DNA of 64,000 nt, from the NCBI RefSeq assembly GCF_963855985.1, contig NC_087109.1, forward strand, positions 9,568,001 to 9,632,000, read 5' to 3'. The DNA is from Ostrinia nubilalis (lineage: Eukaryota; Arthropoda; Insecta; Lepidoptera; Crambidae). The position numbers and the translations under genes were made by a program. The first letter of the stretch is position 1. Every line of letters starts with the position of its first letter. The notes beneath the pieces are model-generated. The model was not told the origin of the DNA. It worked only from the letters and a program-made list of their open reading frames with translations, and did no database searches. This document shows, piece by piece, positions 13,601-28,600 of this stretch.

Positions 13601-16600
13601 AACTGATGTTCATCCAGTAAAAATGTTGTTCAGATCACTGTTGGAGTATTGGCTGAAAAATACAAGCGGCGAACAATTCAAAGAGGCGATGAAACGTGTC
13701 AAATCAGTACATAAACCATCAAATAGGCATTTTACACAAGATAAAATTTTGTCCAGTTTTCTTCTGCAAAATGCTACAAAGCAAACTCAGTTCCACGGTG
13801 TGAGTGACTTCATAAACGACTATGAAGTCGCAGATCAAATGCCTACTAAAGCACCCAAATCTAATCTACCCAAACCAAAACTAGAAAAGAAAGCTATAAG
13901 ATGCCACAGTCCTAAACGAGACACAGAAAGTTTCGAAAAAGAGCGGCGAATACAAGAACTTGAAAGAATTCTTAAGAACACAGTATACGTGTGCGAAACA
14001 GTGCGCAGTAATCAAAGTAGAGAAAAAGACATTAAAATAACCAAAAGACTCATAGACAACCTTGAAAAACTATCTAAAAGATCTGGCTTGAACAATTTAA
14101 ACGAAGGTCTGGACAAATCGAATTCTTCATCAGAACTGCCTAAAATACAAGAAACTATTAATCACCTTATTAGTGAAACGTCAATGCCACCGGATGTTGC
14201 TAAAGAACTTTTAAATGCTTATTTAAGCGTACTCCTAAATGAAAGTAGTAAGAGTATGACACACAGCAGTTCGCAATCGAGTGATGATAAAAAGTGCAAC
14301 AAAAACGTACCTCCTATGTGCGAAGTCCAAACAGAATCAGTCCAAAGGAAAATATCCAAAAATATCACCACTACCAACTTTGGGGACAATGCCAATCAAC
14401 TGAGTAATACTGCAGATCCTGGAGAACAGTACCTAAAAGATATTCTTGATAAAATCACAACTATATTTTCCAAAGTCGGTAAAGGCGATCCTAAAAACTT
14501 TGATAATAACGATAAATCAACAGGAGACAAAAATAACGTACCCAAAGATGAATTAGGAAGACCAGTAAAAGAGTATCATGGGAAAAATCTTATACGTGAA
14601 AATTATGATGAAAATTCTGTCGTTATAGACCTGTCCAAGTACGATTTGGAGCACATATCGATGTTCAGTGATCCGTCACTTAAAGGAATGATGTCTATAA
14701 CGATAAAACTAAAAGAAAAACCACCAAATTTTGGAGAATCCCAACGCCATCTTAGTTTGAAATTTTGCAATGAAAGTAAAAATTTAACGCCGCAAACACA
14801 TTCCGACGATTGGTTGCAGAATTTGGATAACAACTCTTTGAAGAAAATCTTCGAACCAATCGATGTAAGCTATAAACAAAACTTGTATGACTACGATCCA
14901 AATTGTCCTAAAGACATGATTGAGCTGAAGCCCTACATTAGTAGTAGCAACGCATCATCTAGACCTTACTGTCATATTGTTCATGAAAGCGAACATTCTA
15001 TTGATCTATCTTTCCAAAGCAGTAACTTCTTCAAAAAAGACTATCCTGAAGACAACGAAGACACATCTTGTTATATCGTTTCTTCTTTCAAGAAGAATAC
15101 TGTTTCGACCCCGTTACAAAAGAAGAAGAAAGTACATTTAAAGCATAGTAATGGTTTGGTTCTGGGGCCTCAGATTCGTTCCCCAATTCAGTCTTCAAGC
15201 ACCAAATACCCTGAAGAATACTCGGTGTTTGAACAGCCCACTCCTAAAGTAATAGATGAAAAGTTCATCCTACTACTGTTAGAAAACCTCACTCTTCTTT
15301 CCAAGAATCTTCCAAGTCTGTATAAAGACCTTAATGCTTTGTTTTTAAAGCTTAAAAAGAAGCACGAAAAAGTCGTTCGCAATGGATGCAATATCCAAGG
15401 ATTGAGTCTGTTAGGTCGCATATACAATGACGATTTCAAACCAAATGACCGTGGAACTCAATTTGATGAAGCTGAATTCAACGAAACAATGAATAATCCT
15501 CCTAAAACTCAAGACGTATCTGTGAAGACTTCTGATATTTTACTAACCATGAAAAATCTTACTGATGAATCTCTTAGCACAACTGTTTTGAAGAATGATA
15601 TCAAAACTGAAGAAGTCCAGACAGAAAAGGTACAAGAGACAAACGAAGTGAAGCTAAAAATATCAATTTCGCACATAGGATTTTCTAAAGAGCATTTAGG
15701 TAGGAAATCCAAATCTTTACAAAATATGCCGAATCAAAAGGTCACGACTGAACAAGCTGTATCCTGTCCAGTATGGCCTAAAAAGGTATCAACCAAAGAA
15801 TGTGCGATGAGTACAATAATCAAAACTATTTTGGATCCTCCTGAACCGAAATTTTCGATTGCGCCGGCGAAGAATTTCGAAAATGTCCAACTGGTGACCA
15901 TTGAGAGGGACTTCCCAAAAATATCTAACAGGAATGCTGTGCTCTGTGTTAGAAAAGAGTTGGTGAAAGGCATGACTGCCTTGTCGCCGTCGGTAAGGGT
16001 TTCTACGCAGTCGCAGACAGACAAAATAATATTGAGACACAGTAAAGATGTAAAAGCGAACGAATACAATGCGTGCAATGAGTTTAAAGTGTACCACGTG
16101 TTTTTGGGCGCGAAGGAACCGCTGCAGAAATCAAATTCGATGATGGATTCGTTGTCTGTGACGAGAGAGCAGAGTGACGATTTGAAAACGATATATCGAT
16201 GCAACAGCGAGCCTTCCTTTTGTTCTGGTTAGACTTTCCAAATAAATAGTCTAGTTTCAATCGTAAAAATAGTATTTTGTTCTGGTTAGATTAAATGATA
16301 GTCTGTAAATGTCAAAATTCTATGATTAGCTGTTAGACCTTAGACAGTCCTAAATAGGTAGAAGGGTTCTTTGTTAAAGGAGTAGCATTTTAAATCTGTT
16401 TTTGATTTTCGTAGGATTATACTTGTAGTACCTATAGATAGAGTTTTAGTAAGTTATTCATTAGTAGGAAATAGTATTCATTAGTAGGAAATAGTTTTGA
16501 TTTAATATTCGAGGTGTGGTTTCTCTTTAATATTAGATTATGAGAATAGGGGTTACTGTCGATTCGCCATACTTTACGAAATTCCATATATTGTAAGTAA

Positions 16601-19600
16601 TATACAGGGTGTTAGGTAAATGGGTATATGAGCCGACACGAGCCCATGTTAACATGTTCATATAAATGGTATGGTGAAGTCAGAAAATTGATATCTTCAT
16701 TTTAAAAAAATTAATTTTCATACAAATCGGATTTTATAAAATGTATTTTGTATGAAAATTAAAAAAAATAAAATGATGATATCAAATTTCTGACTTCACC
16801 ATACCATTTATATGACCATGTTAACATGGGCTAGTGTCGGCTCATATACCCATTAACCTAACACCCTGTAGACTTTACAAATGCTTTTTTTCGTGACGTA
16901 GCGATTCCGTGGCAAATCGGCAATAACCCATTTATAGAACTGTGTTTTTTTTTCTTCTAGAATTGACCCCCATTTGAATGCATGAGATTTTCCTTCCCAA
17001 AAAGCTTGTGAGATTAACTTTTTGCTGCTAGAAAATTAAGTATTTTTGTGAATGTTGATTCACAAGCTTTTTGCCGTAAAACTCAACCGAAAATGTTTTT
17101 CATGTTTCTATTGGGTTTTGAAATACCCCCTTTGGTTTGTTGCTCATGCACATTTATTTGAGTGCTATGGACTTTTTTTATCAATTAATAAGAGACTTAT
17201 TAACTTTACAAAAGGGCGTAAAAAGCGCATATTGCAGAAAAAAACTTTTTCTATGAATTTACATTTCTGACTGGCTAACTTCTATCTTAAAAACAAAATT
17301 CAATACGGGATAGTAGTCTCTTGCTTAGTAACTACAGCAACTTAAAACTGTTAAACAACAGACAAATGTAACACCTTCGCGTTGCTTCTCAGCACTGGCC
17401 CCATTTATCGTCCTGAAGCAGTGGTAGGGTTAATACTGGGACGTGTAAAAGTGCTTTTTAAAAGATTTAAAAGGCTATTTGCAAAAATCAGTTTCAAGAC
17501 AAGCCCTGACGGTCTTGATGTACGCTGAGCGGGTGCCTTTTTGTCAGAGGGGCACAAGCAGTTCTGTCCACTTGTGTATTTCTCTCTCTATGTATCTATG
17601 TCTTGCTTGTATACCTTTCTTTCAAATAAAAAGTTCTCTATTCTATTCAAAAATAATGAGTTTTATGAGTCAAAAGCATCAAAAGTCCATAGCCCTCCTG
17701 CTCGCTACATGTGTTTCATTGTAGGGCTGGTTAGCCCCACCTCGCCGCCCCTTCGGGGGCCCCAAGCTGGCTTCGTGTCTGGCACCCCTGGCGGTCGGCT
17801 GGCTAGCTGGATCATAGGTATGGATGGATGAGTAAAATGCTATTCTAAGGCCCGATTTCCACTAAAGCAGAGCGGTGCGGAGAAGAGTCGAGCCGTCAAT
17901 TGTTTCTATAGAATTTGTGGCGCGGAGATTTTATTCAAAACACTTGCGCATTGCTCCGCCTTGGTAAAAACCGGGACTAAAATTGGATAGTTGACATTGA
18001 CCAATAATTCAAGACAACATCTGTAAAAGAACTCAAAATTCTGAAAACCCAGTCAAAGGTGGAATTGTGTAAAGAAATCGTTATCATTTGACAGTTAACG
18101 AGTTAAACGCTTTGTTTAACTGACTTTATCGTACGTTATGAACTGTCAAATGATTATGATTGCTTTACACAATTCCACCTCTGGTCTCAATTACAAATAA
18201 ATTAAGATTTTTTAGGTTTGACATATTTATGTCAATTGTCATACATTTGGACATCGCTTTTTGATAGTTCATAAAAAGCATGTGAATTGCTTGGTGGTGT
18301 CAACTACCCTATTGTTATTAGATAATTATTTAATTTACGTATGCAAGCTTCCCTGACCCTTTATTTAGTAATTGCCAGATTTCATTAATAAACATGCATT
18401 TGCGCTTACCAGTTGGCGCCATTGACGATTGACAGAACCTAACTCTACAGTGGCGCCATCCTGGTGAATGCAAGTGCGATAGTCCCACCGCTTCAGCGCT
18501 CACCAGTTGGCGCCACTGTCTTAGCCTGTAGCACGTATCAGGGCCTTTCTACAGTAGCGCCAACTGGTGAGCCCAAACATTCTTGTCATTCTTTTAGCAA
18601 AAGATTTTTGGTCCCTATTATACATTGCGATTTTCTTATGAGTTTATAACCAAATAGCCAAGATCAAGGTGGACAGATGACCTAATAAATGATGCAAGAA
18701 GCCGCTAGGTGGCCAAATTAGAAACCATTGATATGCCTGCCTATGTTCAGAAGTTGACTTCCTATTGGGAAAATAATGAAGATGATAATGAAATAAAATA
18801 AATAGTTACTTCTGTTGGCTGTCTCAAATGCCAAGTCCTAAAATGAAGTCATGAAAATATACTACAAACTACAAAGCAATACGTTGATCTCACGATTCCA
18901 ACATATTATCAACCATATTTAGCCAAGATTTGGCTTGTAAATAACATCAAATACCATTTCAGAATCGGGCGGCCCCCTCGAGAATGCGTCCCGAGAGCTG
19001 GGTCAAGCGCAGCTGTCCGTGCAGCAGCTGCAGCGGCTGCTGGAAGCGCTGGAGTTGCAGCAGCAGGTCCACCATGACACTGATGTAAGTAAGAATAGAG
19101 CATAATAGAGATGTTTCCTGGGTATAAAAGCAAGAGTTTGAATTATTCCTGTTTTCACCATCATTACCTATTTTTTAAGTGACCCCTACAAAAACAAAAT
19201 TCCTGTTATGTGTTACCACAGGGGTCACTTAAAAGTTAGGGATTGATGGTGAAAACGGGCATTAGTCCGTCAGTTAACTTATCAAAAAATACTCGACACG
19301 TATGTTTCACTCTTTCAAACTAATGATAATTGAAAGAAATAAAGGGCGCCAAAGTTCAAAAGAGGTGGGCCGTGACGTTAAGGCGTGTTTAAAAGTGTAG
19401 CTCTTTGTGACGTAACGCGGAACTTCCAACAGCAAGTGACAATTTGTGGCTAGCTAAAAATCCTTCAGCCCGCTTAACTGTTTAATGTAATGTAACAGTT
19501 TCAAATAAGGTTATTCTGTTAATTCAGGTAATTCTATTAATTTTCCAGATGCAATTGATAGCCAAAGTCGAAGTTGATGTTTTATAGCCGTGCAATAAGA

Positions 19601-22600
19601 AGATGCATTTCTGTTCGTTCTGTAAATATCAATTACTTTTATAAGTATTTAGTTGTTCTGTATTCGGTAATGGGTTGCCTTTGTACCATCCTACTAACTT
19701 ACGTATCGGCATACGAGTATAAACATGACAAGTATGACTGTAGTGTATGATTTTAGTTAAATAATAAAAATAAAATAGAAACCCTCACGCCAAATGACGT
19801 CTTATCATATTGTAGGTTAGATTCACTTATTGTATGCGTACATAGAACGTTCTTTCCAACCTAACGTAGAGTATTATAAATTAACATGTAGAAATAGATA
19901 GGTACCTAACTCAGCACTTGCCAAATGTTTTTCTCGAAGAGCTTAAGATCAAAATTTGAATTGAAAGTACTTCGTTCGTTCGTTTCAGCCGAAAGACGTA
20001 CACTGCTGGACAAAGGCCTCCCCCAAGGATTTCCACAAAGACCGGTCCTGCGCCGCTCCTCCCGCGACCTTCACCAGATCATCGGTCCACCTAGTGGGAG
20101 GCCTGCCCACGCTACGTCTTCCAGTTCGTGGTCGCCACTCAAGAACTTTCCTGCCCCAGCGGCCGTCAGCTCTACGAGCTATGTGCCCTGCCCACTGTAA
20201 AAAATACTACTTATTTTATATCTGCAACGAGGAAGCTCTTGGCCTGCATCTCACCTGATCTAAAGCGAGATTAGTTCAAACAAATAAAGCCATTTTTTAT
20301 TTGATTTGACTCAAGTTTCCATCTTTTTCTCTTAGGTATCGCTGGAGGGCGCCTCACCAAACGTCAAGAAAGACCGCCGCAAGTTCGGCCTCCGCAAGAA
20401 GAAATCCAACAGCAAGTGTGCGTCCGTCGAACTAGCCCCGCCACATATAGACCCGTCCAGCTCGCATATGGTATGTATTACCACCTAAATCATCATCTTC
20501 ACCCCATTTAGGCAACCAGTTCACTGCTGGAGAGAGAGAGCGCCACAGAGCAAAGACCGAGTGAATGACGCGCGATGAACAAACGAACCCACTAAAGTAC
20601 GACCAACGAGAAGCGATACCAAATGTAAACAAACCCAATGTCATGGTCATTTGGAATAGCAGGGGTTTGACTTTGACATATTTTGGCGGGAGAACTAGAC
20701 ATTACGACAAATACACAAGATGGGAAGAGACAGAATAGATTGTCAGTTCGACAGTCGAATCGACCTTTTGTATTGCTGCTAGTTGGCCGTACTTTAGTGG
20801 TGTGCCATCTGTTATAGACACCATGTAATGCAACAGAACGGTGTTGTGGACTGTGTCTGTCCATAGACACGGAGTTGGATAACGGAGCGGAGAAAGTATG
20901 CGATGAAGAGTTGCGGAGTTTGTTTTCCCAAACGTGGAACTAGGCCGCGGGCACGCGGCGTGTCATTTTTGGCGGCGGGTTTTATACTACTTCAGAGCAT
21001 GACACATGCTGAGCGGTGGCCATTTTTGGTTCTAACTACTTTGTACTTACATATCTGTGTGTGTTTTTTTTAAGTTGGAACCAAAATGTTTTTCTTTCTT
21101 TCTTGTTTTGCTCCGCTCCGCTAGCTCGCAACGCCTTATCCATTGAAATGTGTATTTTTACCTCTCTCCCCTATTGTGAATAGGAATTACTAGGTATTCA
21201 TCTGTCGTGTCCAGTGTGCTTAATGCGAGTTTACATTGAACGTCTTCGCTAGCGAGTGCATCAAAAAACCTATGAAGATTTTAGTTCATGAAAGTATCCG
21301 CTAGGGACGCTGTACACACGGCCACACTGTTAACTATCCATTTCCGTTTTTGCTCTTGCTCTCATCAAATGGTGATTCTTTGCGATAGAACGAGATGACA
21401 TGACAGGCAATGGGTAGTTAACACTGTTGCCGATAGTACAATCTGTCATACATTTTATGAATTTTTTTACGCAGTCGCTAGCGATGACGTTTGGTGTAAA
21501 CTCGCACTATGCACACAGTTGGGAATAAGCCGAGTTTTGTCATAAAAAGCGTGAATAATAGTGTCACCTGCCATAGTTAAATATGTTTTATTTTTAATTC
21601 TTTTATTTCCCACAGGCCCTCTCAGCTCTAACCGCCCCGCCTTCCCCCGGGGGCGGAGCGTCATCCGTGCCCAACTCGGCCGCCTCGCTGCCGATCGGTA
21701 AGCGACCTTATTGCATACACATACGACTCTTTTTACTCTGTCTCGTCTCTGTTAGTCGTGGAAGTGTTAGATCTTTTTGCTGACGAGCTCTGTGGTTTAT
21801 ATTTTTAAGTTACTTTTAGCCCCCTTACTTATTAAAAGTTACACACAGGCCCAGAACAGACGGTGAAACGCAACTGCAACGAAACTGCAACTTACTGATG
21901 ATTCTGATGAATGAAACTGAAACTGAAAGTTTCAAACTGGTCGCGTCATGTGTGGTCTCTCAACGGACGCTATGGCAGAAACTTAGATGCAACTCAAAAG
22001 TAACCAGCAGTTGCAGTTTCGTTGCAGTTGCGTTTCACCGTCTGTTCTGGGCCTTATTGAACACTAAAAACCCGGTCGAGTTAACTGCGCATCTGGCAGC
22101 AGTGACGTCACAATGACGCTCTGGTACGGAAAGGGGCGAAGTGGGAAGGAGAGTCGCATTCCAGCGAGGTGGGCACTCAGCTCAATCGGGTTGTACTTTA
22201 AAATGACATTTCAATACTAAACGTCACTTTAATCGAGTTTTCAACACGCGTGTAACTTTTATTAGGCTGGTTTTAGTGTCACGCGGACTGTCAGTGCGGA
22301 TCGCTCCTCACAGCCGATCTGTATGAACTGCTAGGGAGCGGAGCGGTTCCTCCGGACCGCATTACTCTAAAACGCTCCCTAGAAGTTCATACAGATTGGC
22401 CGTGCGGAGCGGGTCCGCACCGGACGGTCCGCGTGACACTAAAACCAGCCTTAGTAAGTGTATAAAATGTATGTTCCTTTAAAGCAATTTGATCTTAATT
22501 TAATCGTTCCAAATTGGGAACGTTTTTAACCGACTTCATTAAATAGAGGTTTTACTATGTTCAATTGTCCTTATAATGTTAATGAATAACAGAACTCGTT

Positions 22601-25600
22601 GGCAATGTAAATAGTTTCCCAAATCTTTATTTATGATTTTATATACACAATAAAATAAAAATAAATAAATAGATAAAATAATTCGATGTGTAGTAAAACA
22701 ATAGCAAAGCACAAAATTTCATTGCACTGAAATGTTTTAGATGTCTTGACCTAGATTAAATGTTAGACGTTTTATTGTGTATATGACTACAATTTATTAT
22801 TTTCTTTATAGTAATCGTGAAAATAAGAAATACCCACGTCCAAAGAAAGAAATATTCGGAAAAATAACTGAAGACATGTACATATTTTGTTACAAATCAT
22901 GTATTTTTTATTTATTTTTTGTTGAGAAAAAAATATTTAACGTTTTTATGATGTGAATATAAATAAAGTATTTTAAAATAATTATGTCTTGTCAAGGATT
23001 CTACGAAATTGGTAAGTTGTGAATGCGCATACAGCATGGCGGCATCACAGATTAACAATGAACAAAATGGCGTCGATGAATGTCAATGTCGTTGGCGTAA
23101 CTACGTTTTAAAAACCCATTTATTTGTACATAGAATTACATATTCTTTGACGTTTCTGATAAGGCTGGCTGGCTCCATACTTTGCATTGGACCCAATGTT
23201 GGTCCCAACGCAACTCCACCAACAATTGAGAATGTTACTAGGTATGCAAAATCACTTGAAACCTATGTTACAGTTAGGCTTTTACATTTACAAATACATT
23301 AGTTTTTATTTCATTCAAAAATACCCAGTAGTTATGATTTTATAGGCATTCAAAGTTCGCATAAATATTGAGTGCCGCCGACGGTCACGTGACCCCGCGT
23401 GACGTACATTCACAGTATCCGCTCACTATAAAACGGATATAAACATACTTAAATACATTTTTTTTTGTAAATACAAACTTATTATACATATTAACACCCA
23501 GACCCATCACAGAAATTAAAATTGAACCAAACCCAAACTTGATGCGATTGTGTCGTTTTATTGCGAATTACCCTCCAGCTCCATCATTAGACCCTGATTA
23601 GAATTAAAGATATAGAATTAAAGTACTCGTCAATACAAAACGAACGAACCCAAACTCGATGGATTTAAGTCGTTTTATTATAGAGTTCCTATGGCCACCT
23701 TCCAGCTCCATCATCAGATCAGCTCCATGTCATCATAATATTGCATGGTCATCCAAATCACATGTGTTTGCGAAATTTCAGCTTAATCGGTTGCCTGGAA
23801 GTGGGTCTTAATTCAGCTTGCAAGATTCCACCCATACAAATATGAGCCAGTCACTGTAATATGACGTCACGCGCATAAAATGGCGGGCCGGCCGCCGCCC
23901 GCACTTTTAAAATTCAATATCTTGGAAACTAATTGACGTATCGAAATAATTCTTTCACGTGTATTTTTTTATTTTTAACAGAGAATACAGAAAGCTTAAA
24001 AACAAACCCCAAAATGGGTTATTCCGTATTCGACCCACGACAACTCAACCCACTCATTATTTTTCCTCACTCAACCCAATTTTGTTCCTTACTCTACCCA
24101 CAACAAAATTTTAATTTTATGTTCCTTATTCACCCCAAAAACATTCCTAGCTCAACCCATTTTAAAACCACTTAAAAAATATAAGATTTTTATGTACGGT
24201 CAGAATAAAAATATATTTTTTAGAAATTTAAGCTCAGTTAACTTTTGTGTTAAGATCGTTCTATTAAATAAAACTGCAGGAATTCTGATACATTAATATA
24301 TTTGAAAAACGTTTTTCACAAAAAGACACAAATCAAATAATGACTAATTAGAATCTACTATAAATCCACGATAAATCTACTTTAAATCAAACGACTGTGA
24401 TTTTTTATTAAATCAGTATAACCAAGCGATGGCGTATAATTTTTTTATCAGTTCATCAAATAACTAACTTTATTATTATTACTAAAGACAAGTTATAACT
24501 TACTATTTACTTATTATAACACATAAAAAGATAGAGCTGTGGTTTCCTGAATTTAATTTAAAAAATGTAACTTGAATTTATTCTTTAACGTTTACTCTCT
24601 AATCCAGCAACTCAATTCGTTTCGTAGTCTTTAAAATGTCTAGTTACGCCAACGATTATTTAAAACACTGTGCACGATAGTAATGCTAAGATGGCATGTC
24701 TGTCTCGCTACTGTAGCTTGCTATGGACAATGTCGTGCTTCAACATATGTCTACGTTTCAGAACTGATACGTTCCCAATCATGAATAAGTTTTGTTTTCG
24801 ATTATTTGTTACTTGATCACTTCAAGCCCGGAAAATCGAGAATTCGAAACACAATAGATATAATCAATTGTTACGCAGTCATATACTACCACTTGGGGTT
24901 TGAGGAATATTACGCCATCTGTAGTCATAAAAATGAAATAATATTGACACTATTAAAATTCCATAAGGCTTTTAAGAGATGAGTTAAAAGGCATCCATCT
25001 GGGCAATAGTCCATAGATTGCATTTCCACACCTGATGTAAGATTAATATAAGAGAAAACCATATTCATCATCAAAATAATTAAAAAAAAATTGTAATTGT
25101 GAATTATCATAGCACAAGTTATAATAAACTATTTTAGAACTCATTCAAAAGATAAGTAAGTAACAAAATAATCGAAAACAATGATTTACGATTGGAAATC
25201 AAAATTCTGACTCATCCTGTACAGTACAAAGTTCAATCGAAATTCGATAGATGGCGCTAATTGCTAGTTTAGAATATTTTGGGGTCCAACAAAATGCTCT
25301 ATTCTTTTTTTAAGCAATGATATGCAAAAAATAGGTCATAATAAATATTTGTTGGGTCCTGACATAAATAAATATAATATCAATGTTATAAAAACCACAC
25401 AAATCTAATTGTTTCTTTCTCGTTTTGCATTCCAGCATTTCTTTCAACATTTCTGGCCTCTACTTTAGTTCGTAAGATTGATTTTTTATTTTTGTATTAC
25501 TTGAATCCCTTACCTACTCGACACATTCACCATTGTATATAAAAGCATCGCTATATTATATACAGCTTCAGTTGTATAATCACGTTATACATAAACCACG

Positions 25601-28600
25601 AATGTTATGGCAGCGGATAGATAGTTCCATTTTATTTGTTGATTGGAAAGAAATGCGTGCTTCTGTTTCAAACCTTACGATTCAGACATAAAATTCACAT
25701 TCCATTGGCGAAATCATTTTTGTTTGGTTGTAAATTGTACGTGTCATTAGAATATACTTGTAACTAAAGAAAAAAGGACAGGGATCAGATAGGGATGTTA
25801 ACTTTTTTTTATTTTAGTCGTTTTGATTTTCAAGGTTCATATCTCCCAACGGTTTAAAAAATATATATATACCAAAAACACACAAAAATACAATAAAAAG
25901 TCGCTGCCATTTCTCGTTCTACTTTTTTTTATGAGACAGGAGGCAAAATGCATGCTGCTAAAAGCAAGCTAAAATGTCTGCTTTGGGAATGATCTATGAC
26001 AGCACATCAAGCTAAAAATTGATACTTATGCAATCGTAAAAGGCGCTATTTTGCAATGAAATGTTGAGTCTGATGAGCTTTCGACTAAAAACAAGCATCA
26101 AATACTTATGCTTTCACCGCTCTCACATTTTTCGTAAAAATATTACTACTTATTTTTTAATATTCTACTGAATAGGGAGGTCTGGTCAGAAATCTTTAAC
26201 AAATACAGGTAATATTTTAATGATACCTATCCGCGTATCGCGTTAAAAACTGTTTAAATTAATTCAATAACAGAAAGTTTTACGCAAATACTTTTAAAAA
26301 TACTACCAATTACTTTTTAAATCATTTTATCATAAGTTTACGACCTCATAACTACGTTTAAAAGTTGTTTATAATTTAAACCTGAAATAAGCAAAACAAG
26401 GAACTAAATTGCTATCACAGTATGAGTAATAGTAGGTACCTGCTAGCAATAGCTATGTTATTCGACCTTGTGATCTGTCAGCTGTTATCAGTTATCACAT
26501 CATCTTATCACAGTCTAGAATATACAGATCTCCGTAATCTCAATGATACTAAGACCTGATCATTGGAAAATTAACCTTATACCTTTCGAATTAAGATTAG
26601 TAAATCCGTGCTACTAAAATCCGTTACGCTATACTAATCTATTGTTTTACAAGACCAATACTTCAAGAATCCAAAGAATAGGCTAAATTGAACCTTATTG
26701 TTGATATATTTAGAGTTGATTTCACAATACAGGCGTAACTCCCTTGATACGATGCATAATTTGAATTATTCATAAGATGAAACAGTTTCATTGCAATGCT
26801 GTTAAGAAATAGACTGTGTCTACATTTTTTCGTGTGTTTAGTTTTGTGTGCATCTCTTTCTATTATAATTAATTAGACAGAGAAGATAAACTTAAAATTG
26901 TTGTGATTTGACAGATTTTGCTCCAGTTTTTTAATTAAAAACAGTTAAAAATGACGAGTGATAGTGGTGGGGTAATGTTTTTTGTTATGAAGACAGTGTG
27001 CCAATACATATTCAAAGTGTTGAGGGAGTGCGAAGTTGAAGCAAGATGTGAGTTCTTCATTATATTATACATTGTCTTAGAGCATAATGATATACCTACC
27101 CTGAATCTAGACTCTGTATTTTGGGGCTGTTGCATACTATCTGTCAGGAATACAATATACTTGATTTATATCGGGTTGTTTAAAAGAGGTTGATCTTACT
27201 CAGAATGCAGGAATATTATGAATAATATCTATACTCGTATTACAAAGAATGTAAGTCCATCTAATCTTTGATTAATCTGAAATATGATTAAGCTTAATTC
27301 TTCCAGAAAGAATAGCAAGCAATACGGATTTTACCAAATGATTTGTACCATTTGTACAGCGTTTTCTGGTAAAGTAAAATTTTTCGTATTTTTCAACAGT
27401 AGAATTTGTCGCAGTCACAAAAATATAATTACACGTTTATTAGTAACTAGATACAAATTAGATTTATACATGTATTTAACAAATTACAAATTATGTAGAT
27501 ATTCACTTTACTTGCGTTGTGTACTTATAATATACCTCTGCATTTGCTAACACTTAGCACATTTTTTAAAGAAATTCAGTATTTTGAAACTGTTATTTAC
27601 CACGAGTAGCACTGTATTTTATTTTAATTTAATCATTTTACTCTATAATCTTACGTATTTGTACACTTAAAACTTAAATACACTCATCGTCAAATAAATC
27701 GCACCTCCCGCGACAAGCACTTTGAAACGTATGCATCCCCACTTCCCACCAATATTGGCACCATTTAAAAGCCTAGTTCTAAACTTCATTTCATTAAAGG
27801 AAAGGTTTTTACCTTAAAAATGTGTCTTTAGAAGGATCCAGAGTCACTTCTTCAAAAAATAGGTAGTTACGTTTGAGCCAACTTTTATGGCAATAAAACT
27901 GTTAAGTTGGGATTAATCGCTATCCATCTGTTAAAGAGGACACGTGTAATCATTATTTGGTTTTATAACCATAAAATTTGGTCTAATTGATCCCAGAGGT
28001 GAGCCCAAAGTGAGGTCTTCTTTAAAGTCACATTTATGGTATATGTTAATCTTTTATTAAGAAATTAAATGTGTTTTTCTTTAAGGATATTTATTGGGCT
28101 TTCAAATAACACCAATATTGTCGGGGTACCATGATTGTGTCAGAAGAAAATCTTTAAAGTTCGCGTCGCGGAAGGTGCGGTTTATTTGATGTTGAGTGTA
28201 GTAGAGATTATAATGTCAATGTATTTAACAAAATGAGTACAGTTGTCATCAAAGTAGTTAATCTACCATGATTTTAGTTATAATATAGGTTTGAACCTGG
28301 TGCTGACTGTAGTAATACTAAAATTTCTGTTATCTTATCTCCAGGGCTGATTTTGCTACATAAAAACATCTCTTCAGCCAAAATAGCGATAAATCCAATA
28401 AACATTAGTCGCTGAAATATAAAAATGTGATATACGACTATTATATTATTACTACTAAGACTTGCAAGGCTACCAGGCAAAATAATTATTTCGGTACCTA
28501 TACAGGGTGTTAGGTAAATGGGTATATGAGCCGGCACTAGCCCATGTTAACATGGGCATATAAATGGTATGGTGAAGTCAGAAATTTGATATCATCATTT

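Noticed and set aside
15734..16204. 156-codon - strand ORF
   Set aside because: Shadow of the nested 1192-codon ORF on the + strand.
23009..23302. 97-codon + strand ORF
   Set aside because: No homology, no splice or promoter context, sits in AT-rich intron sequence.
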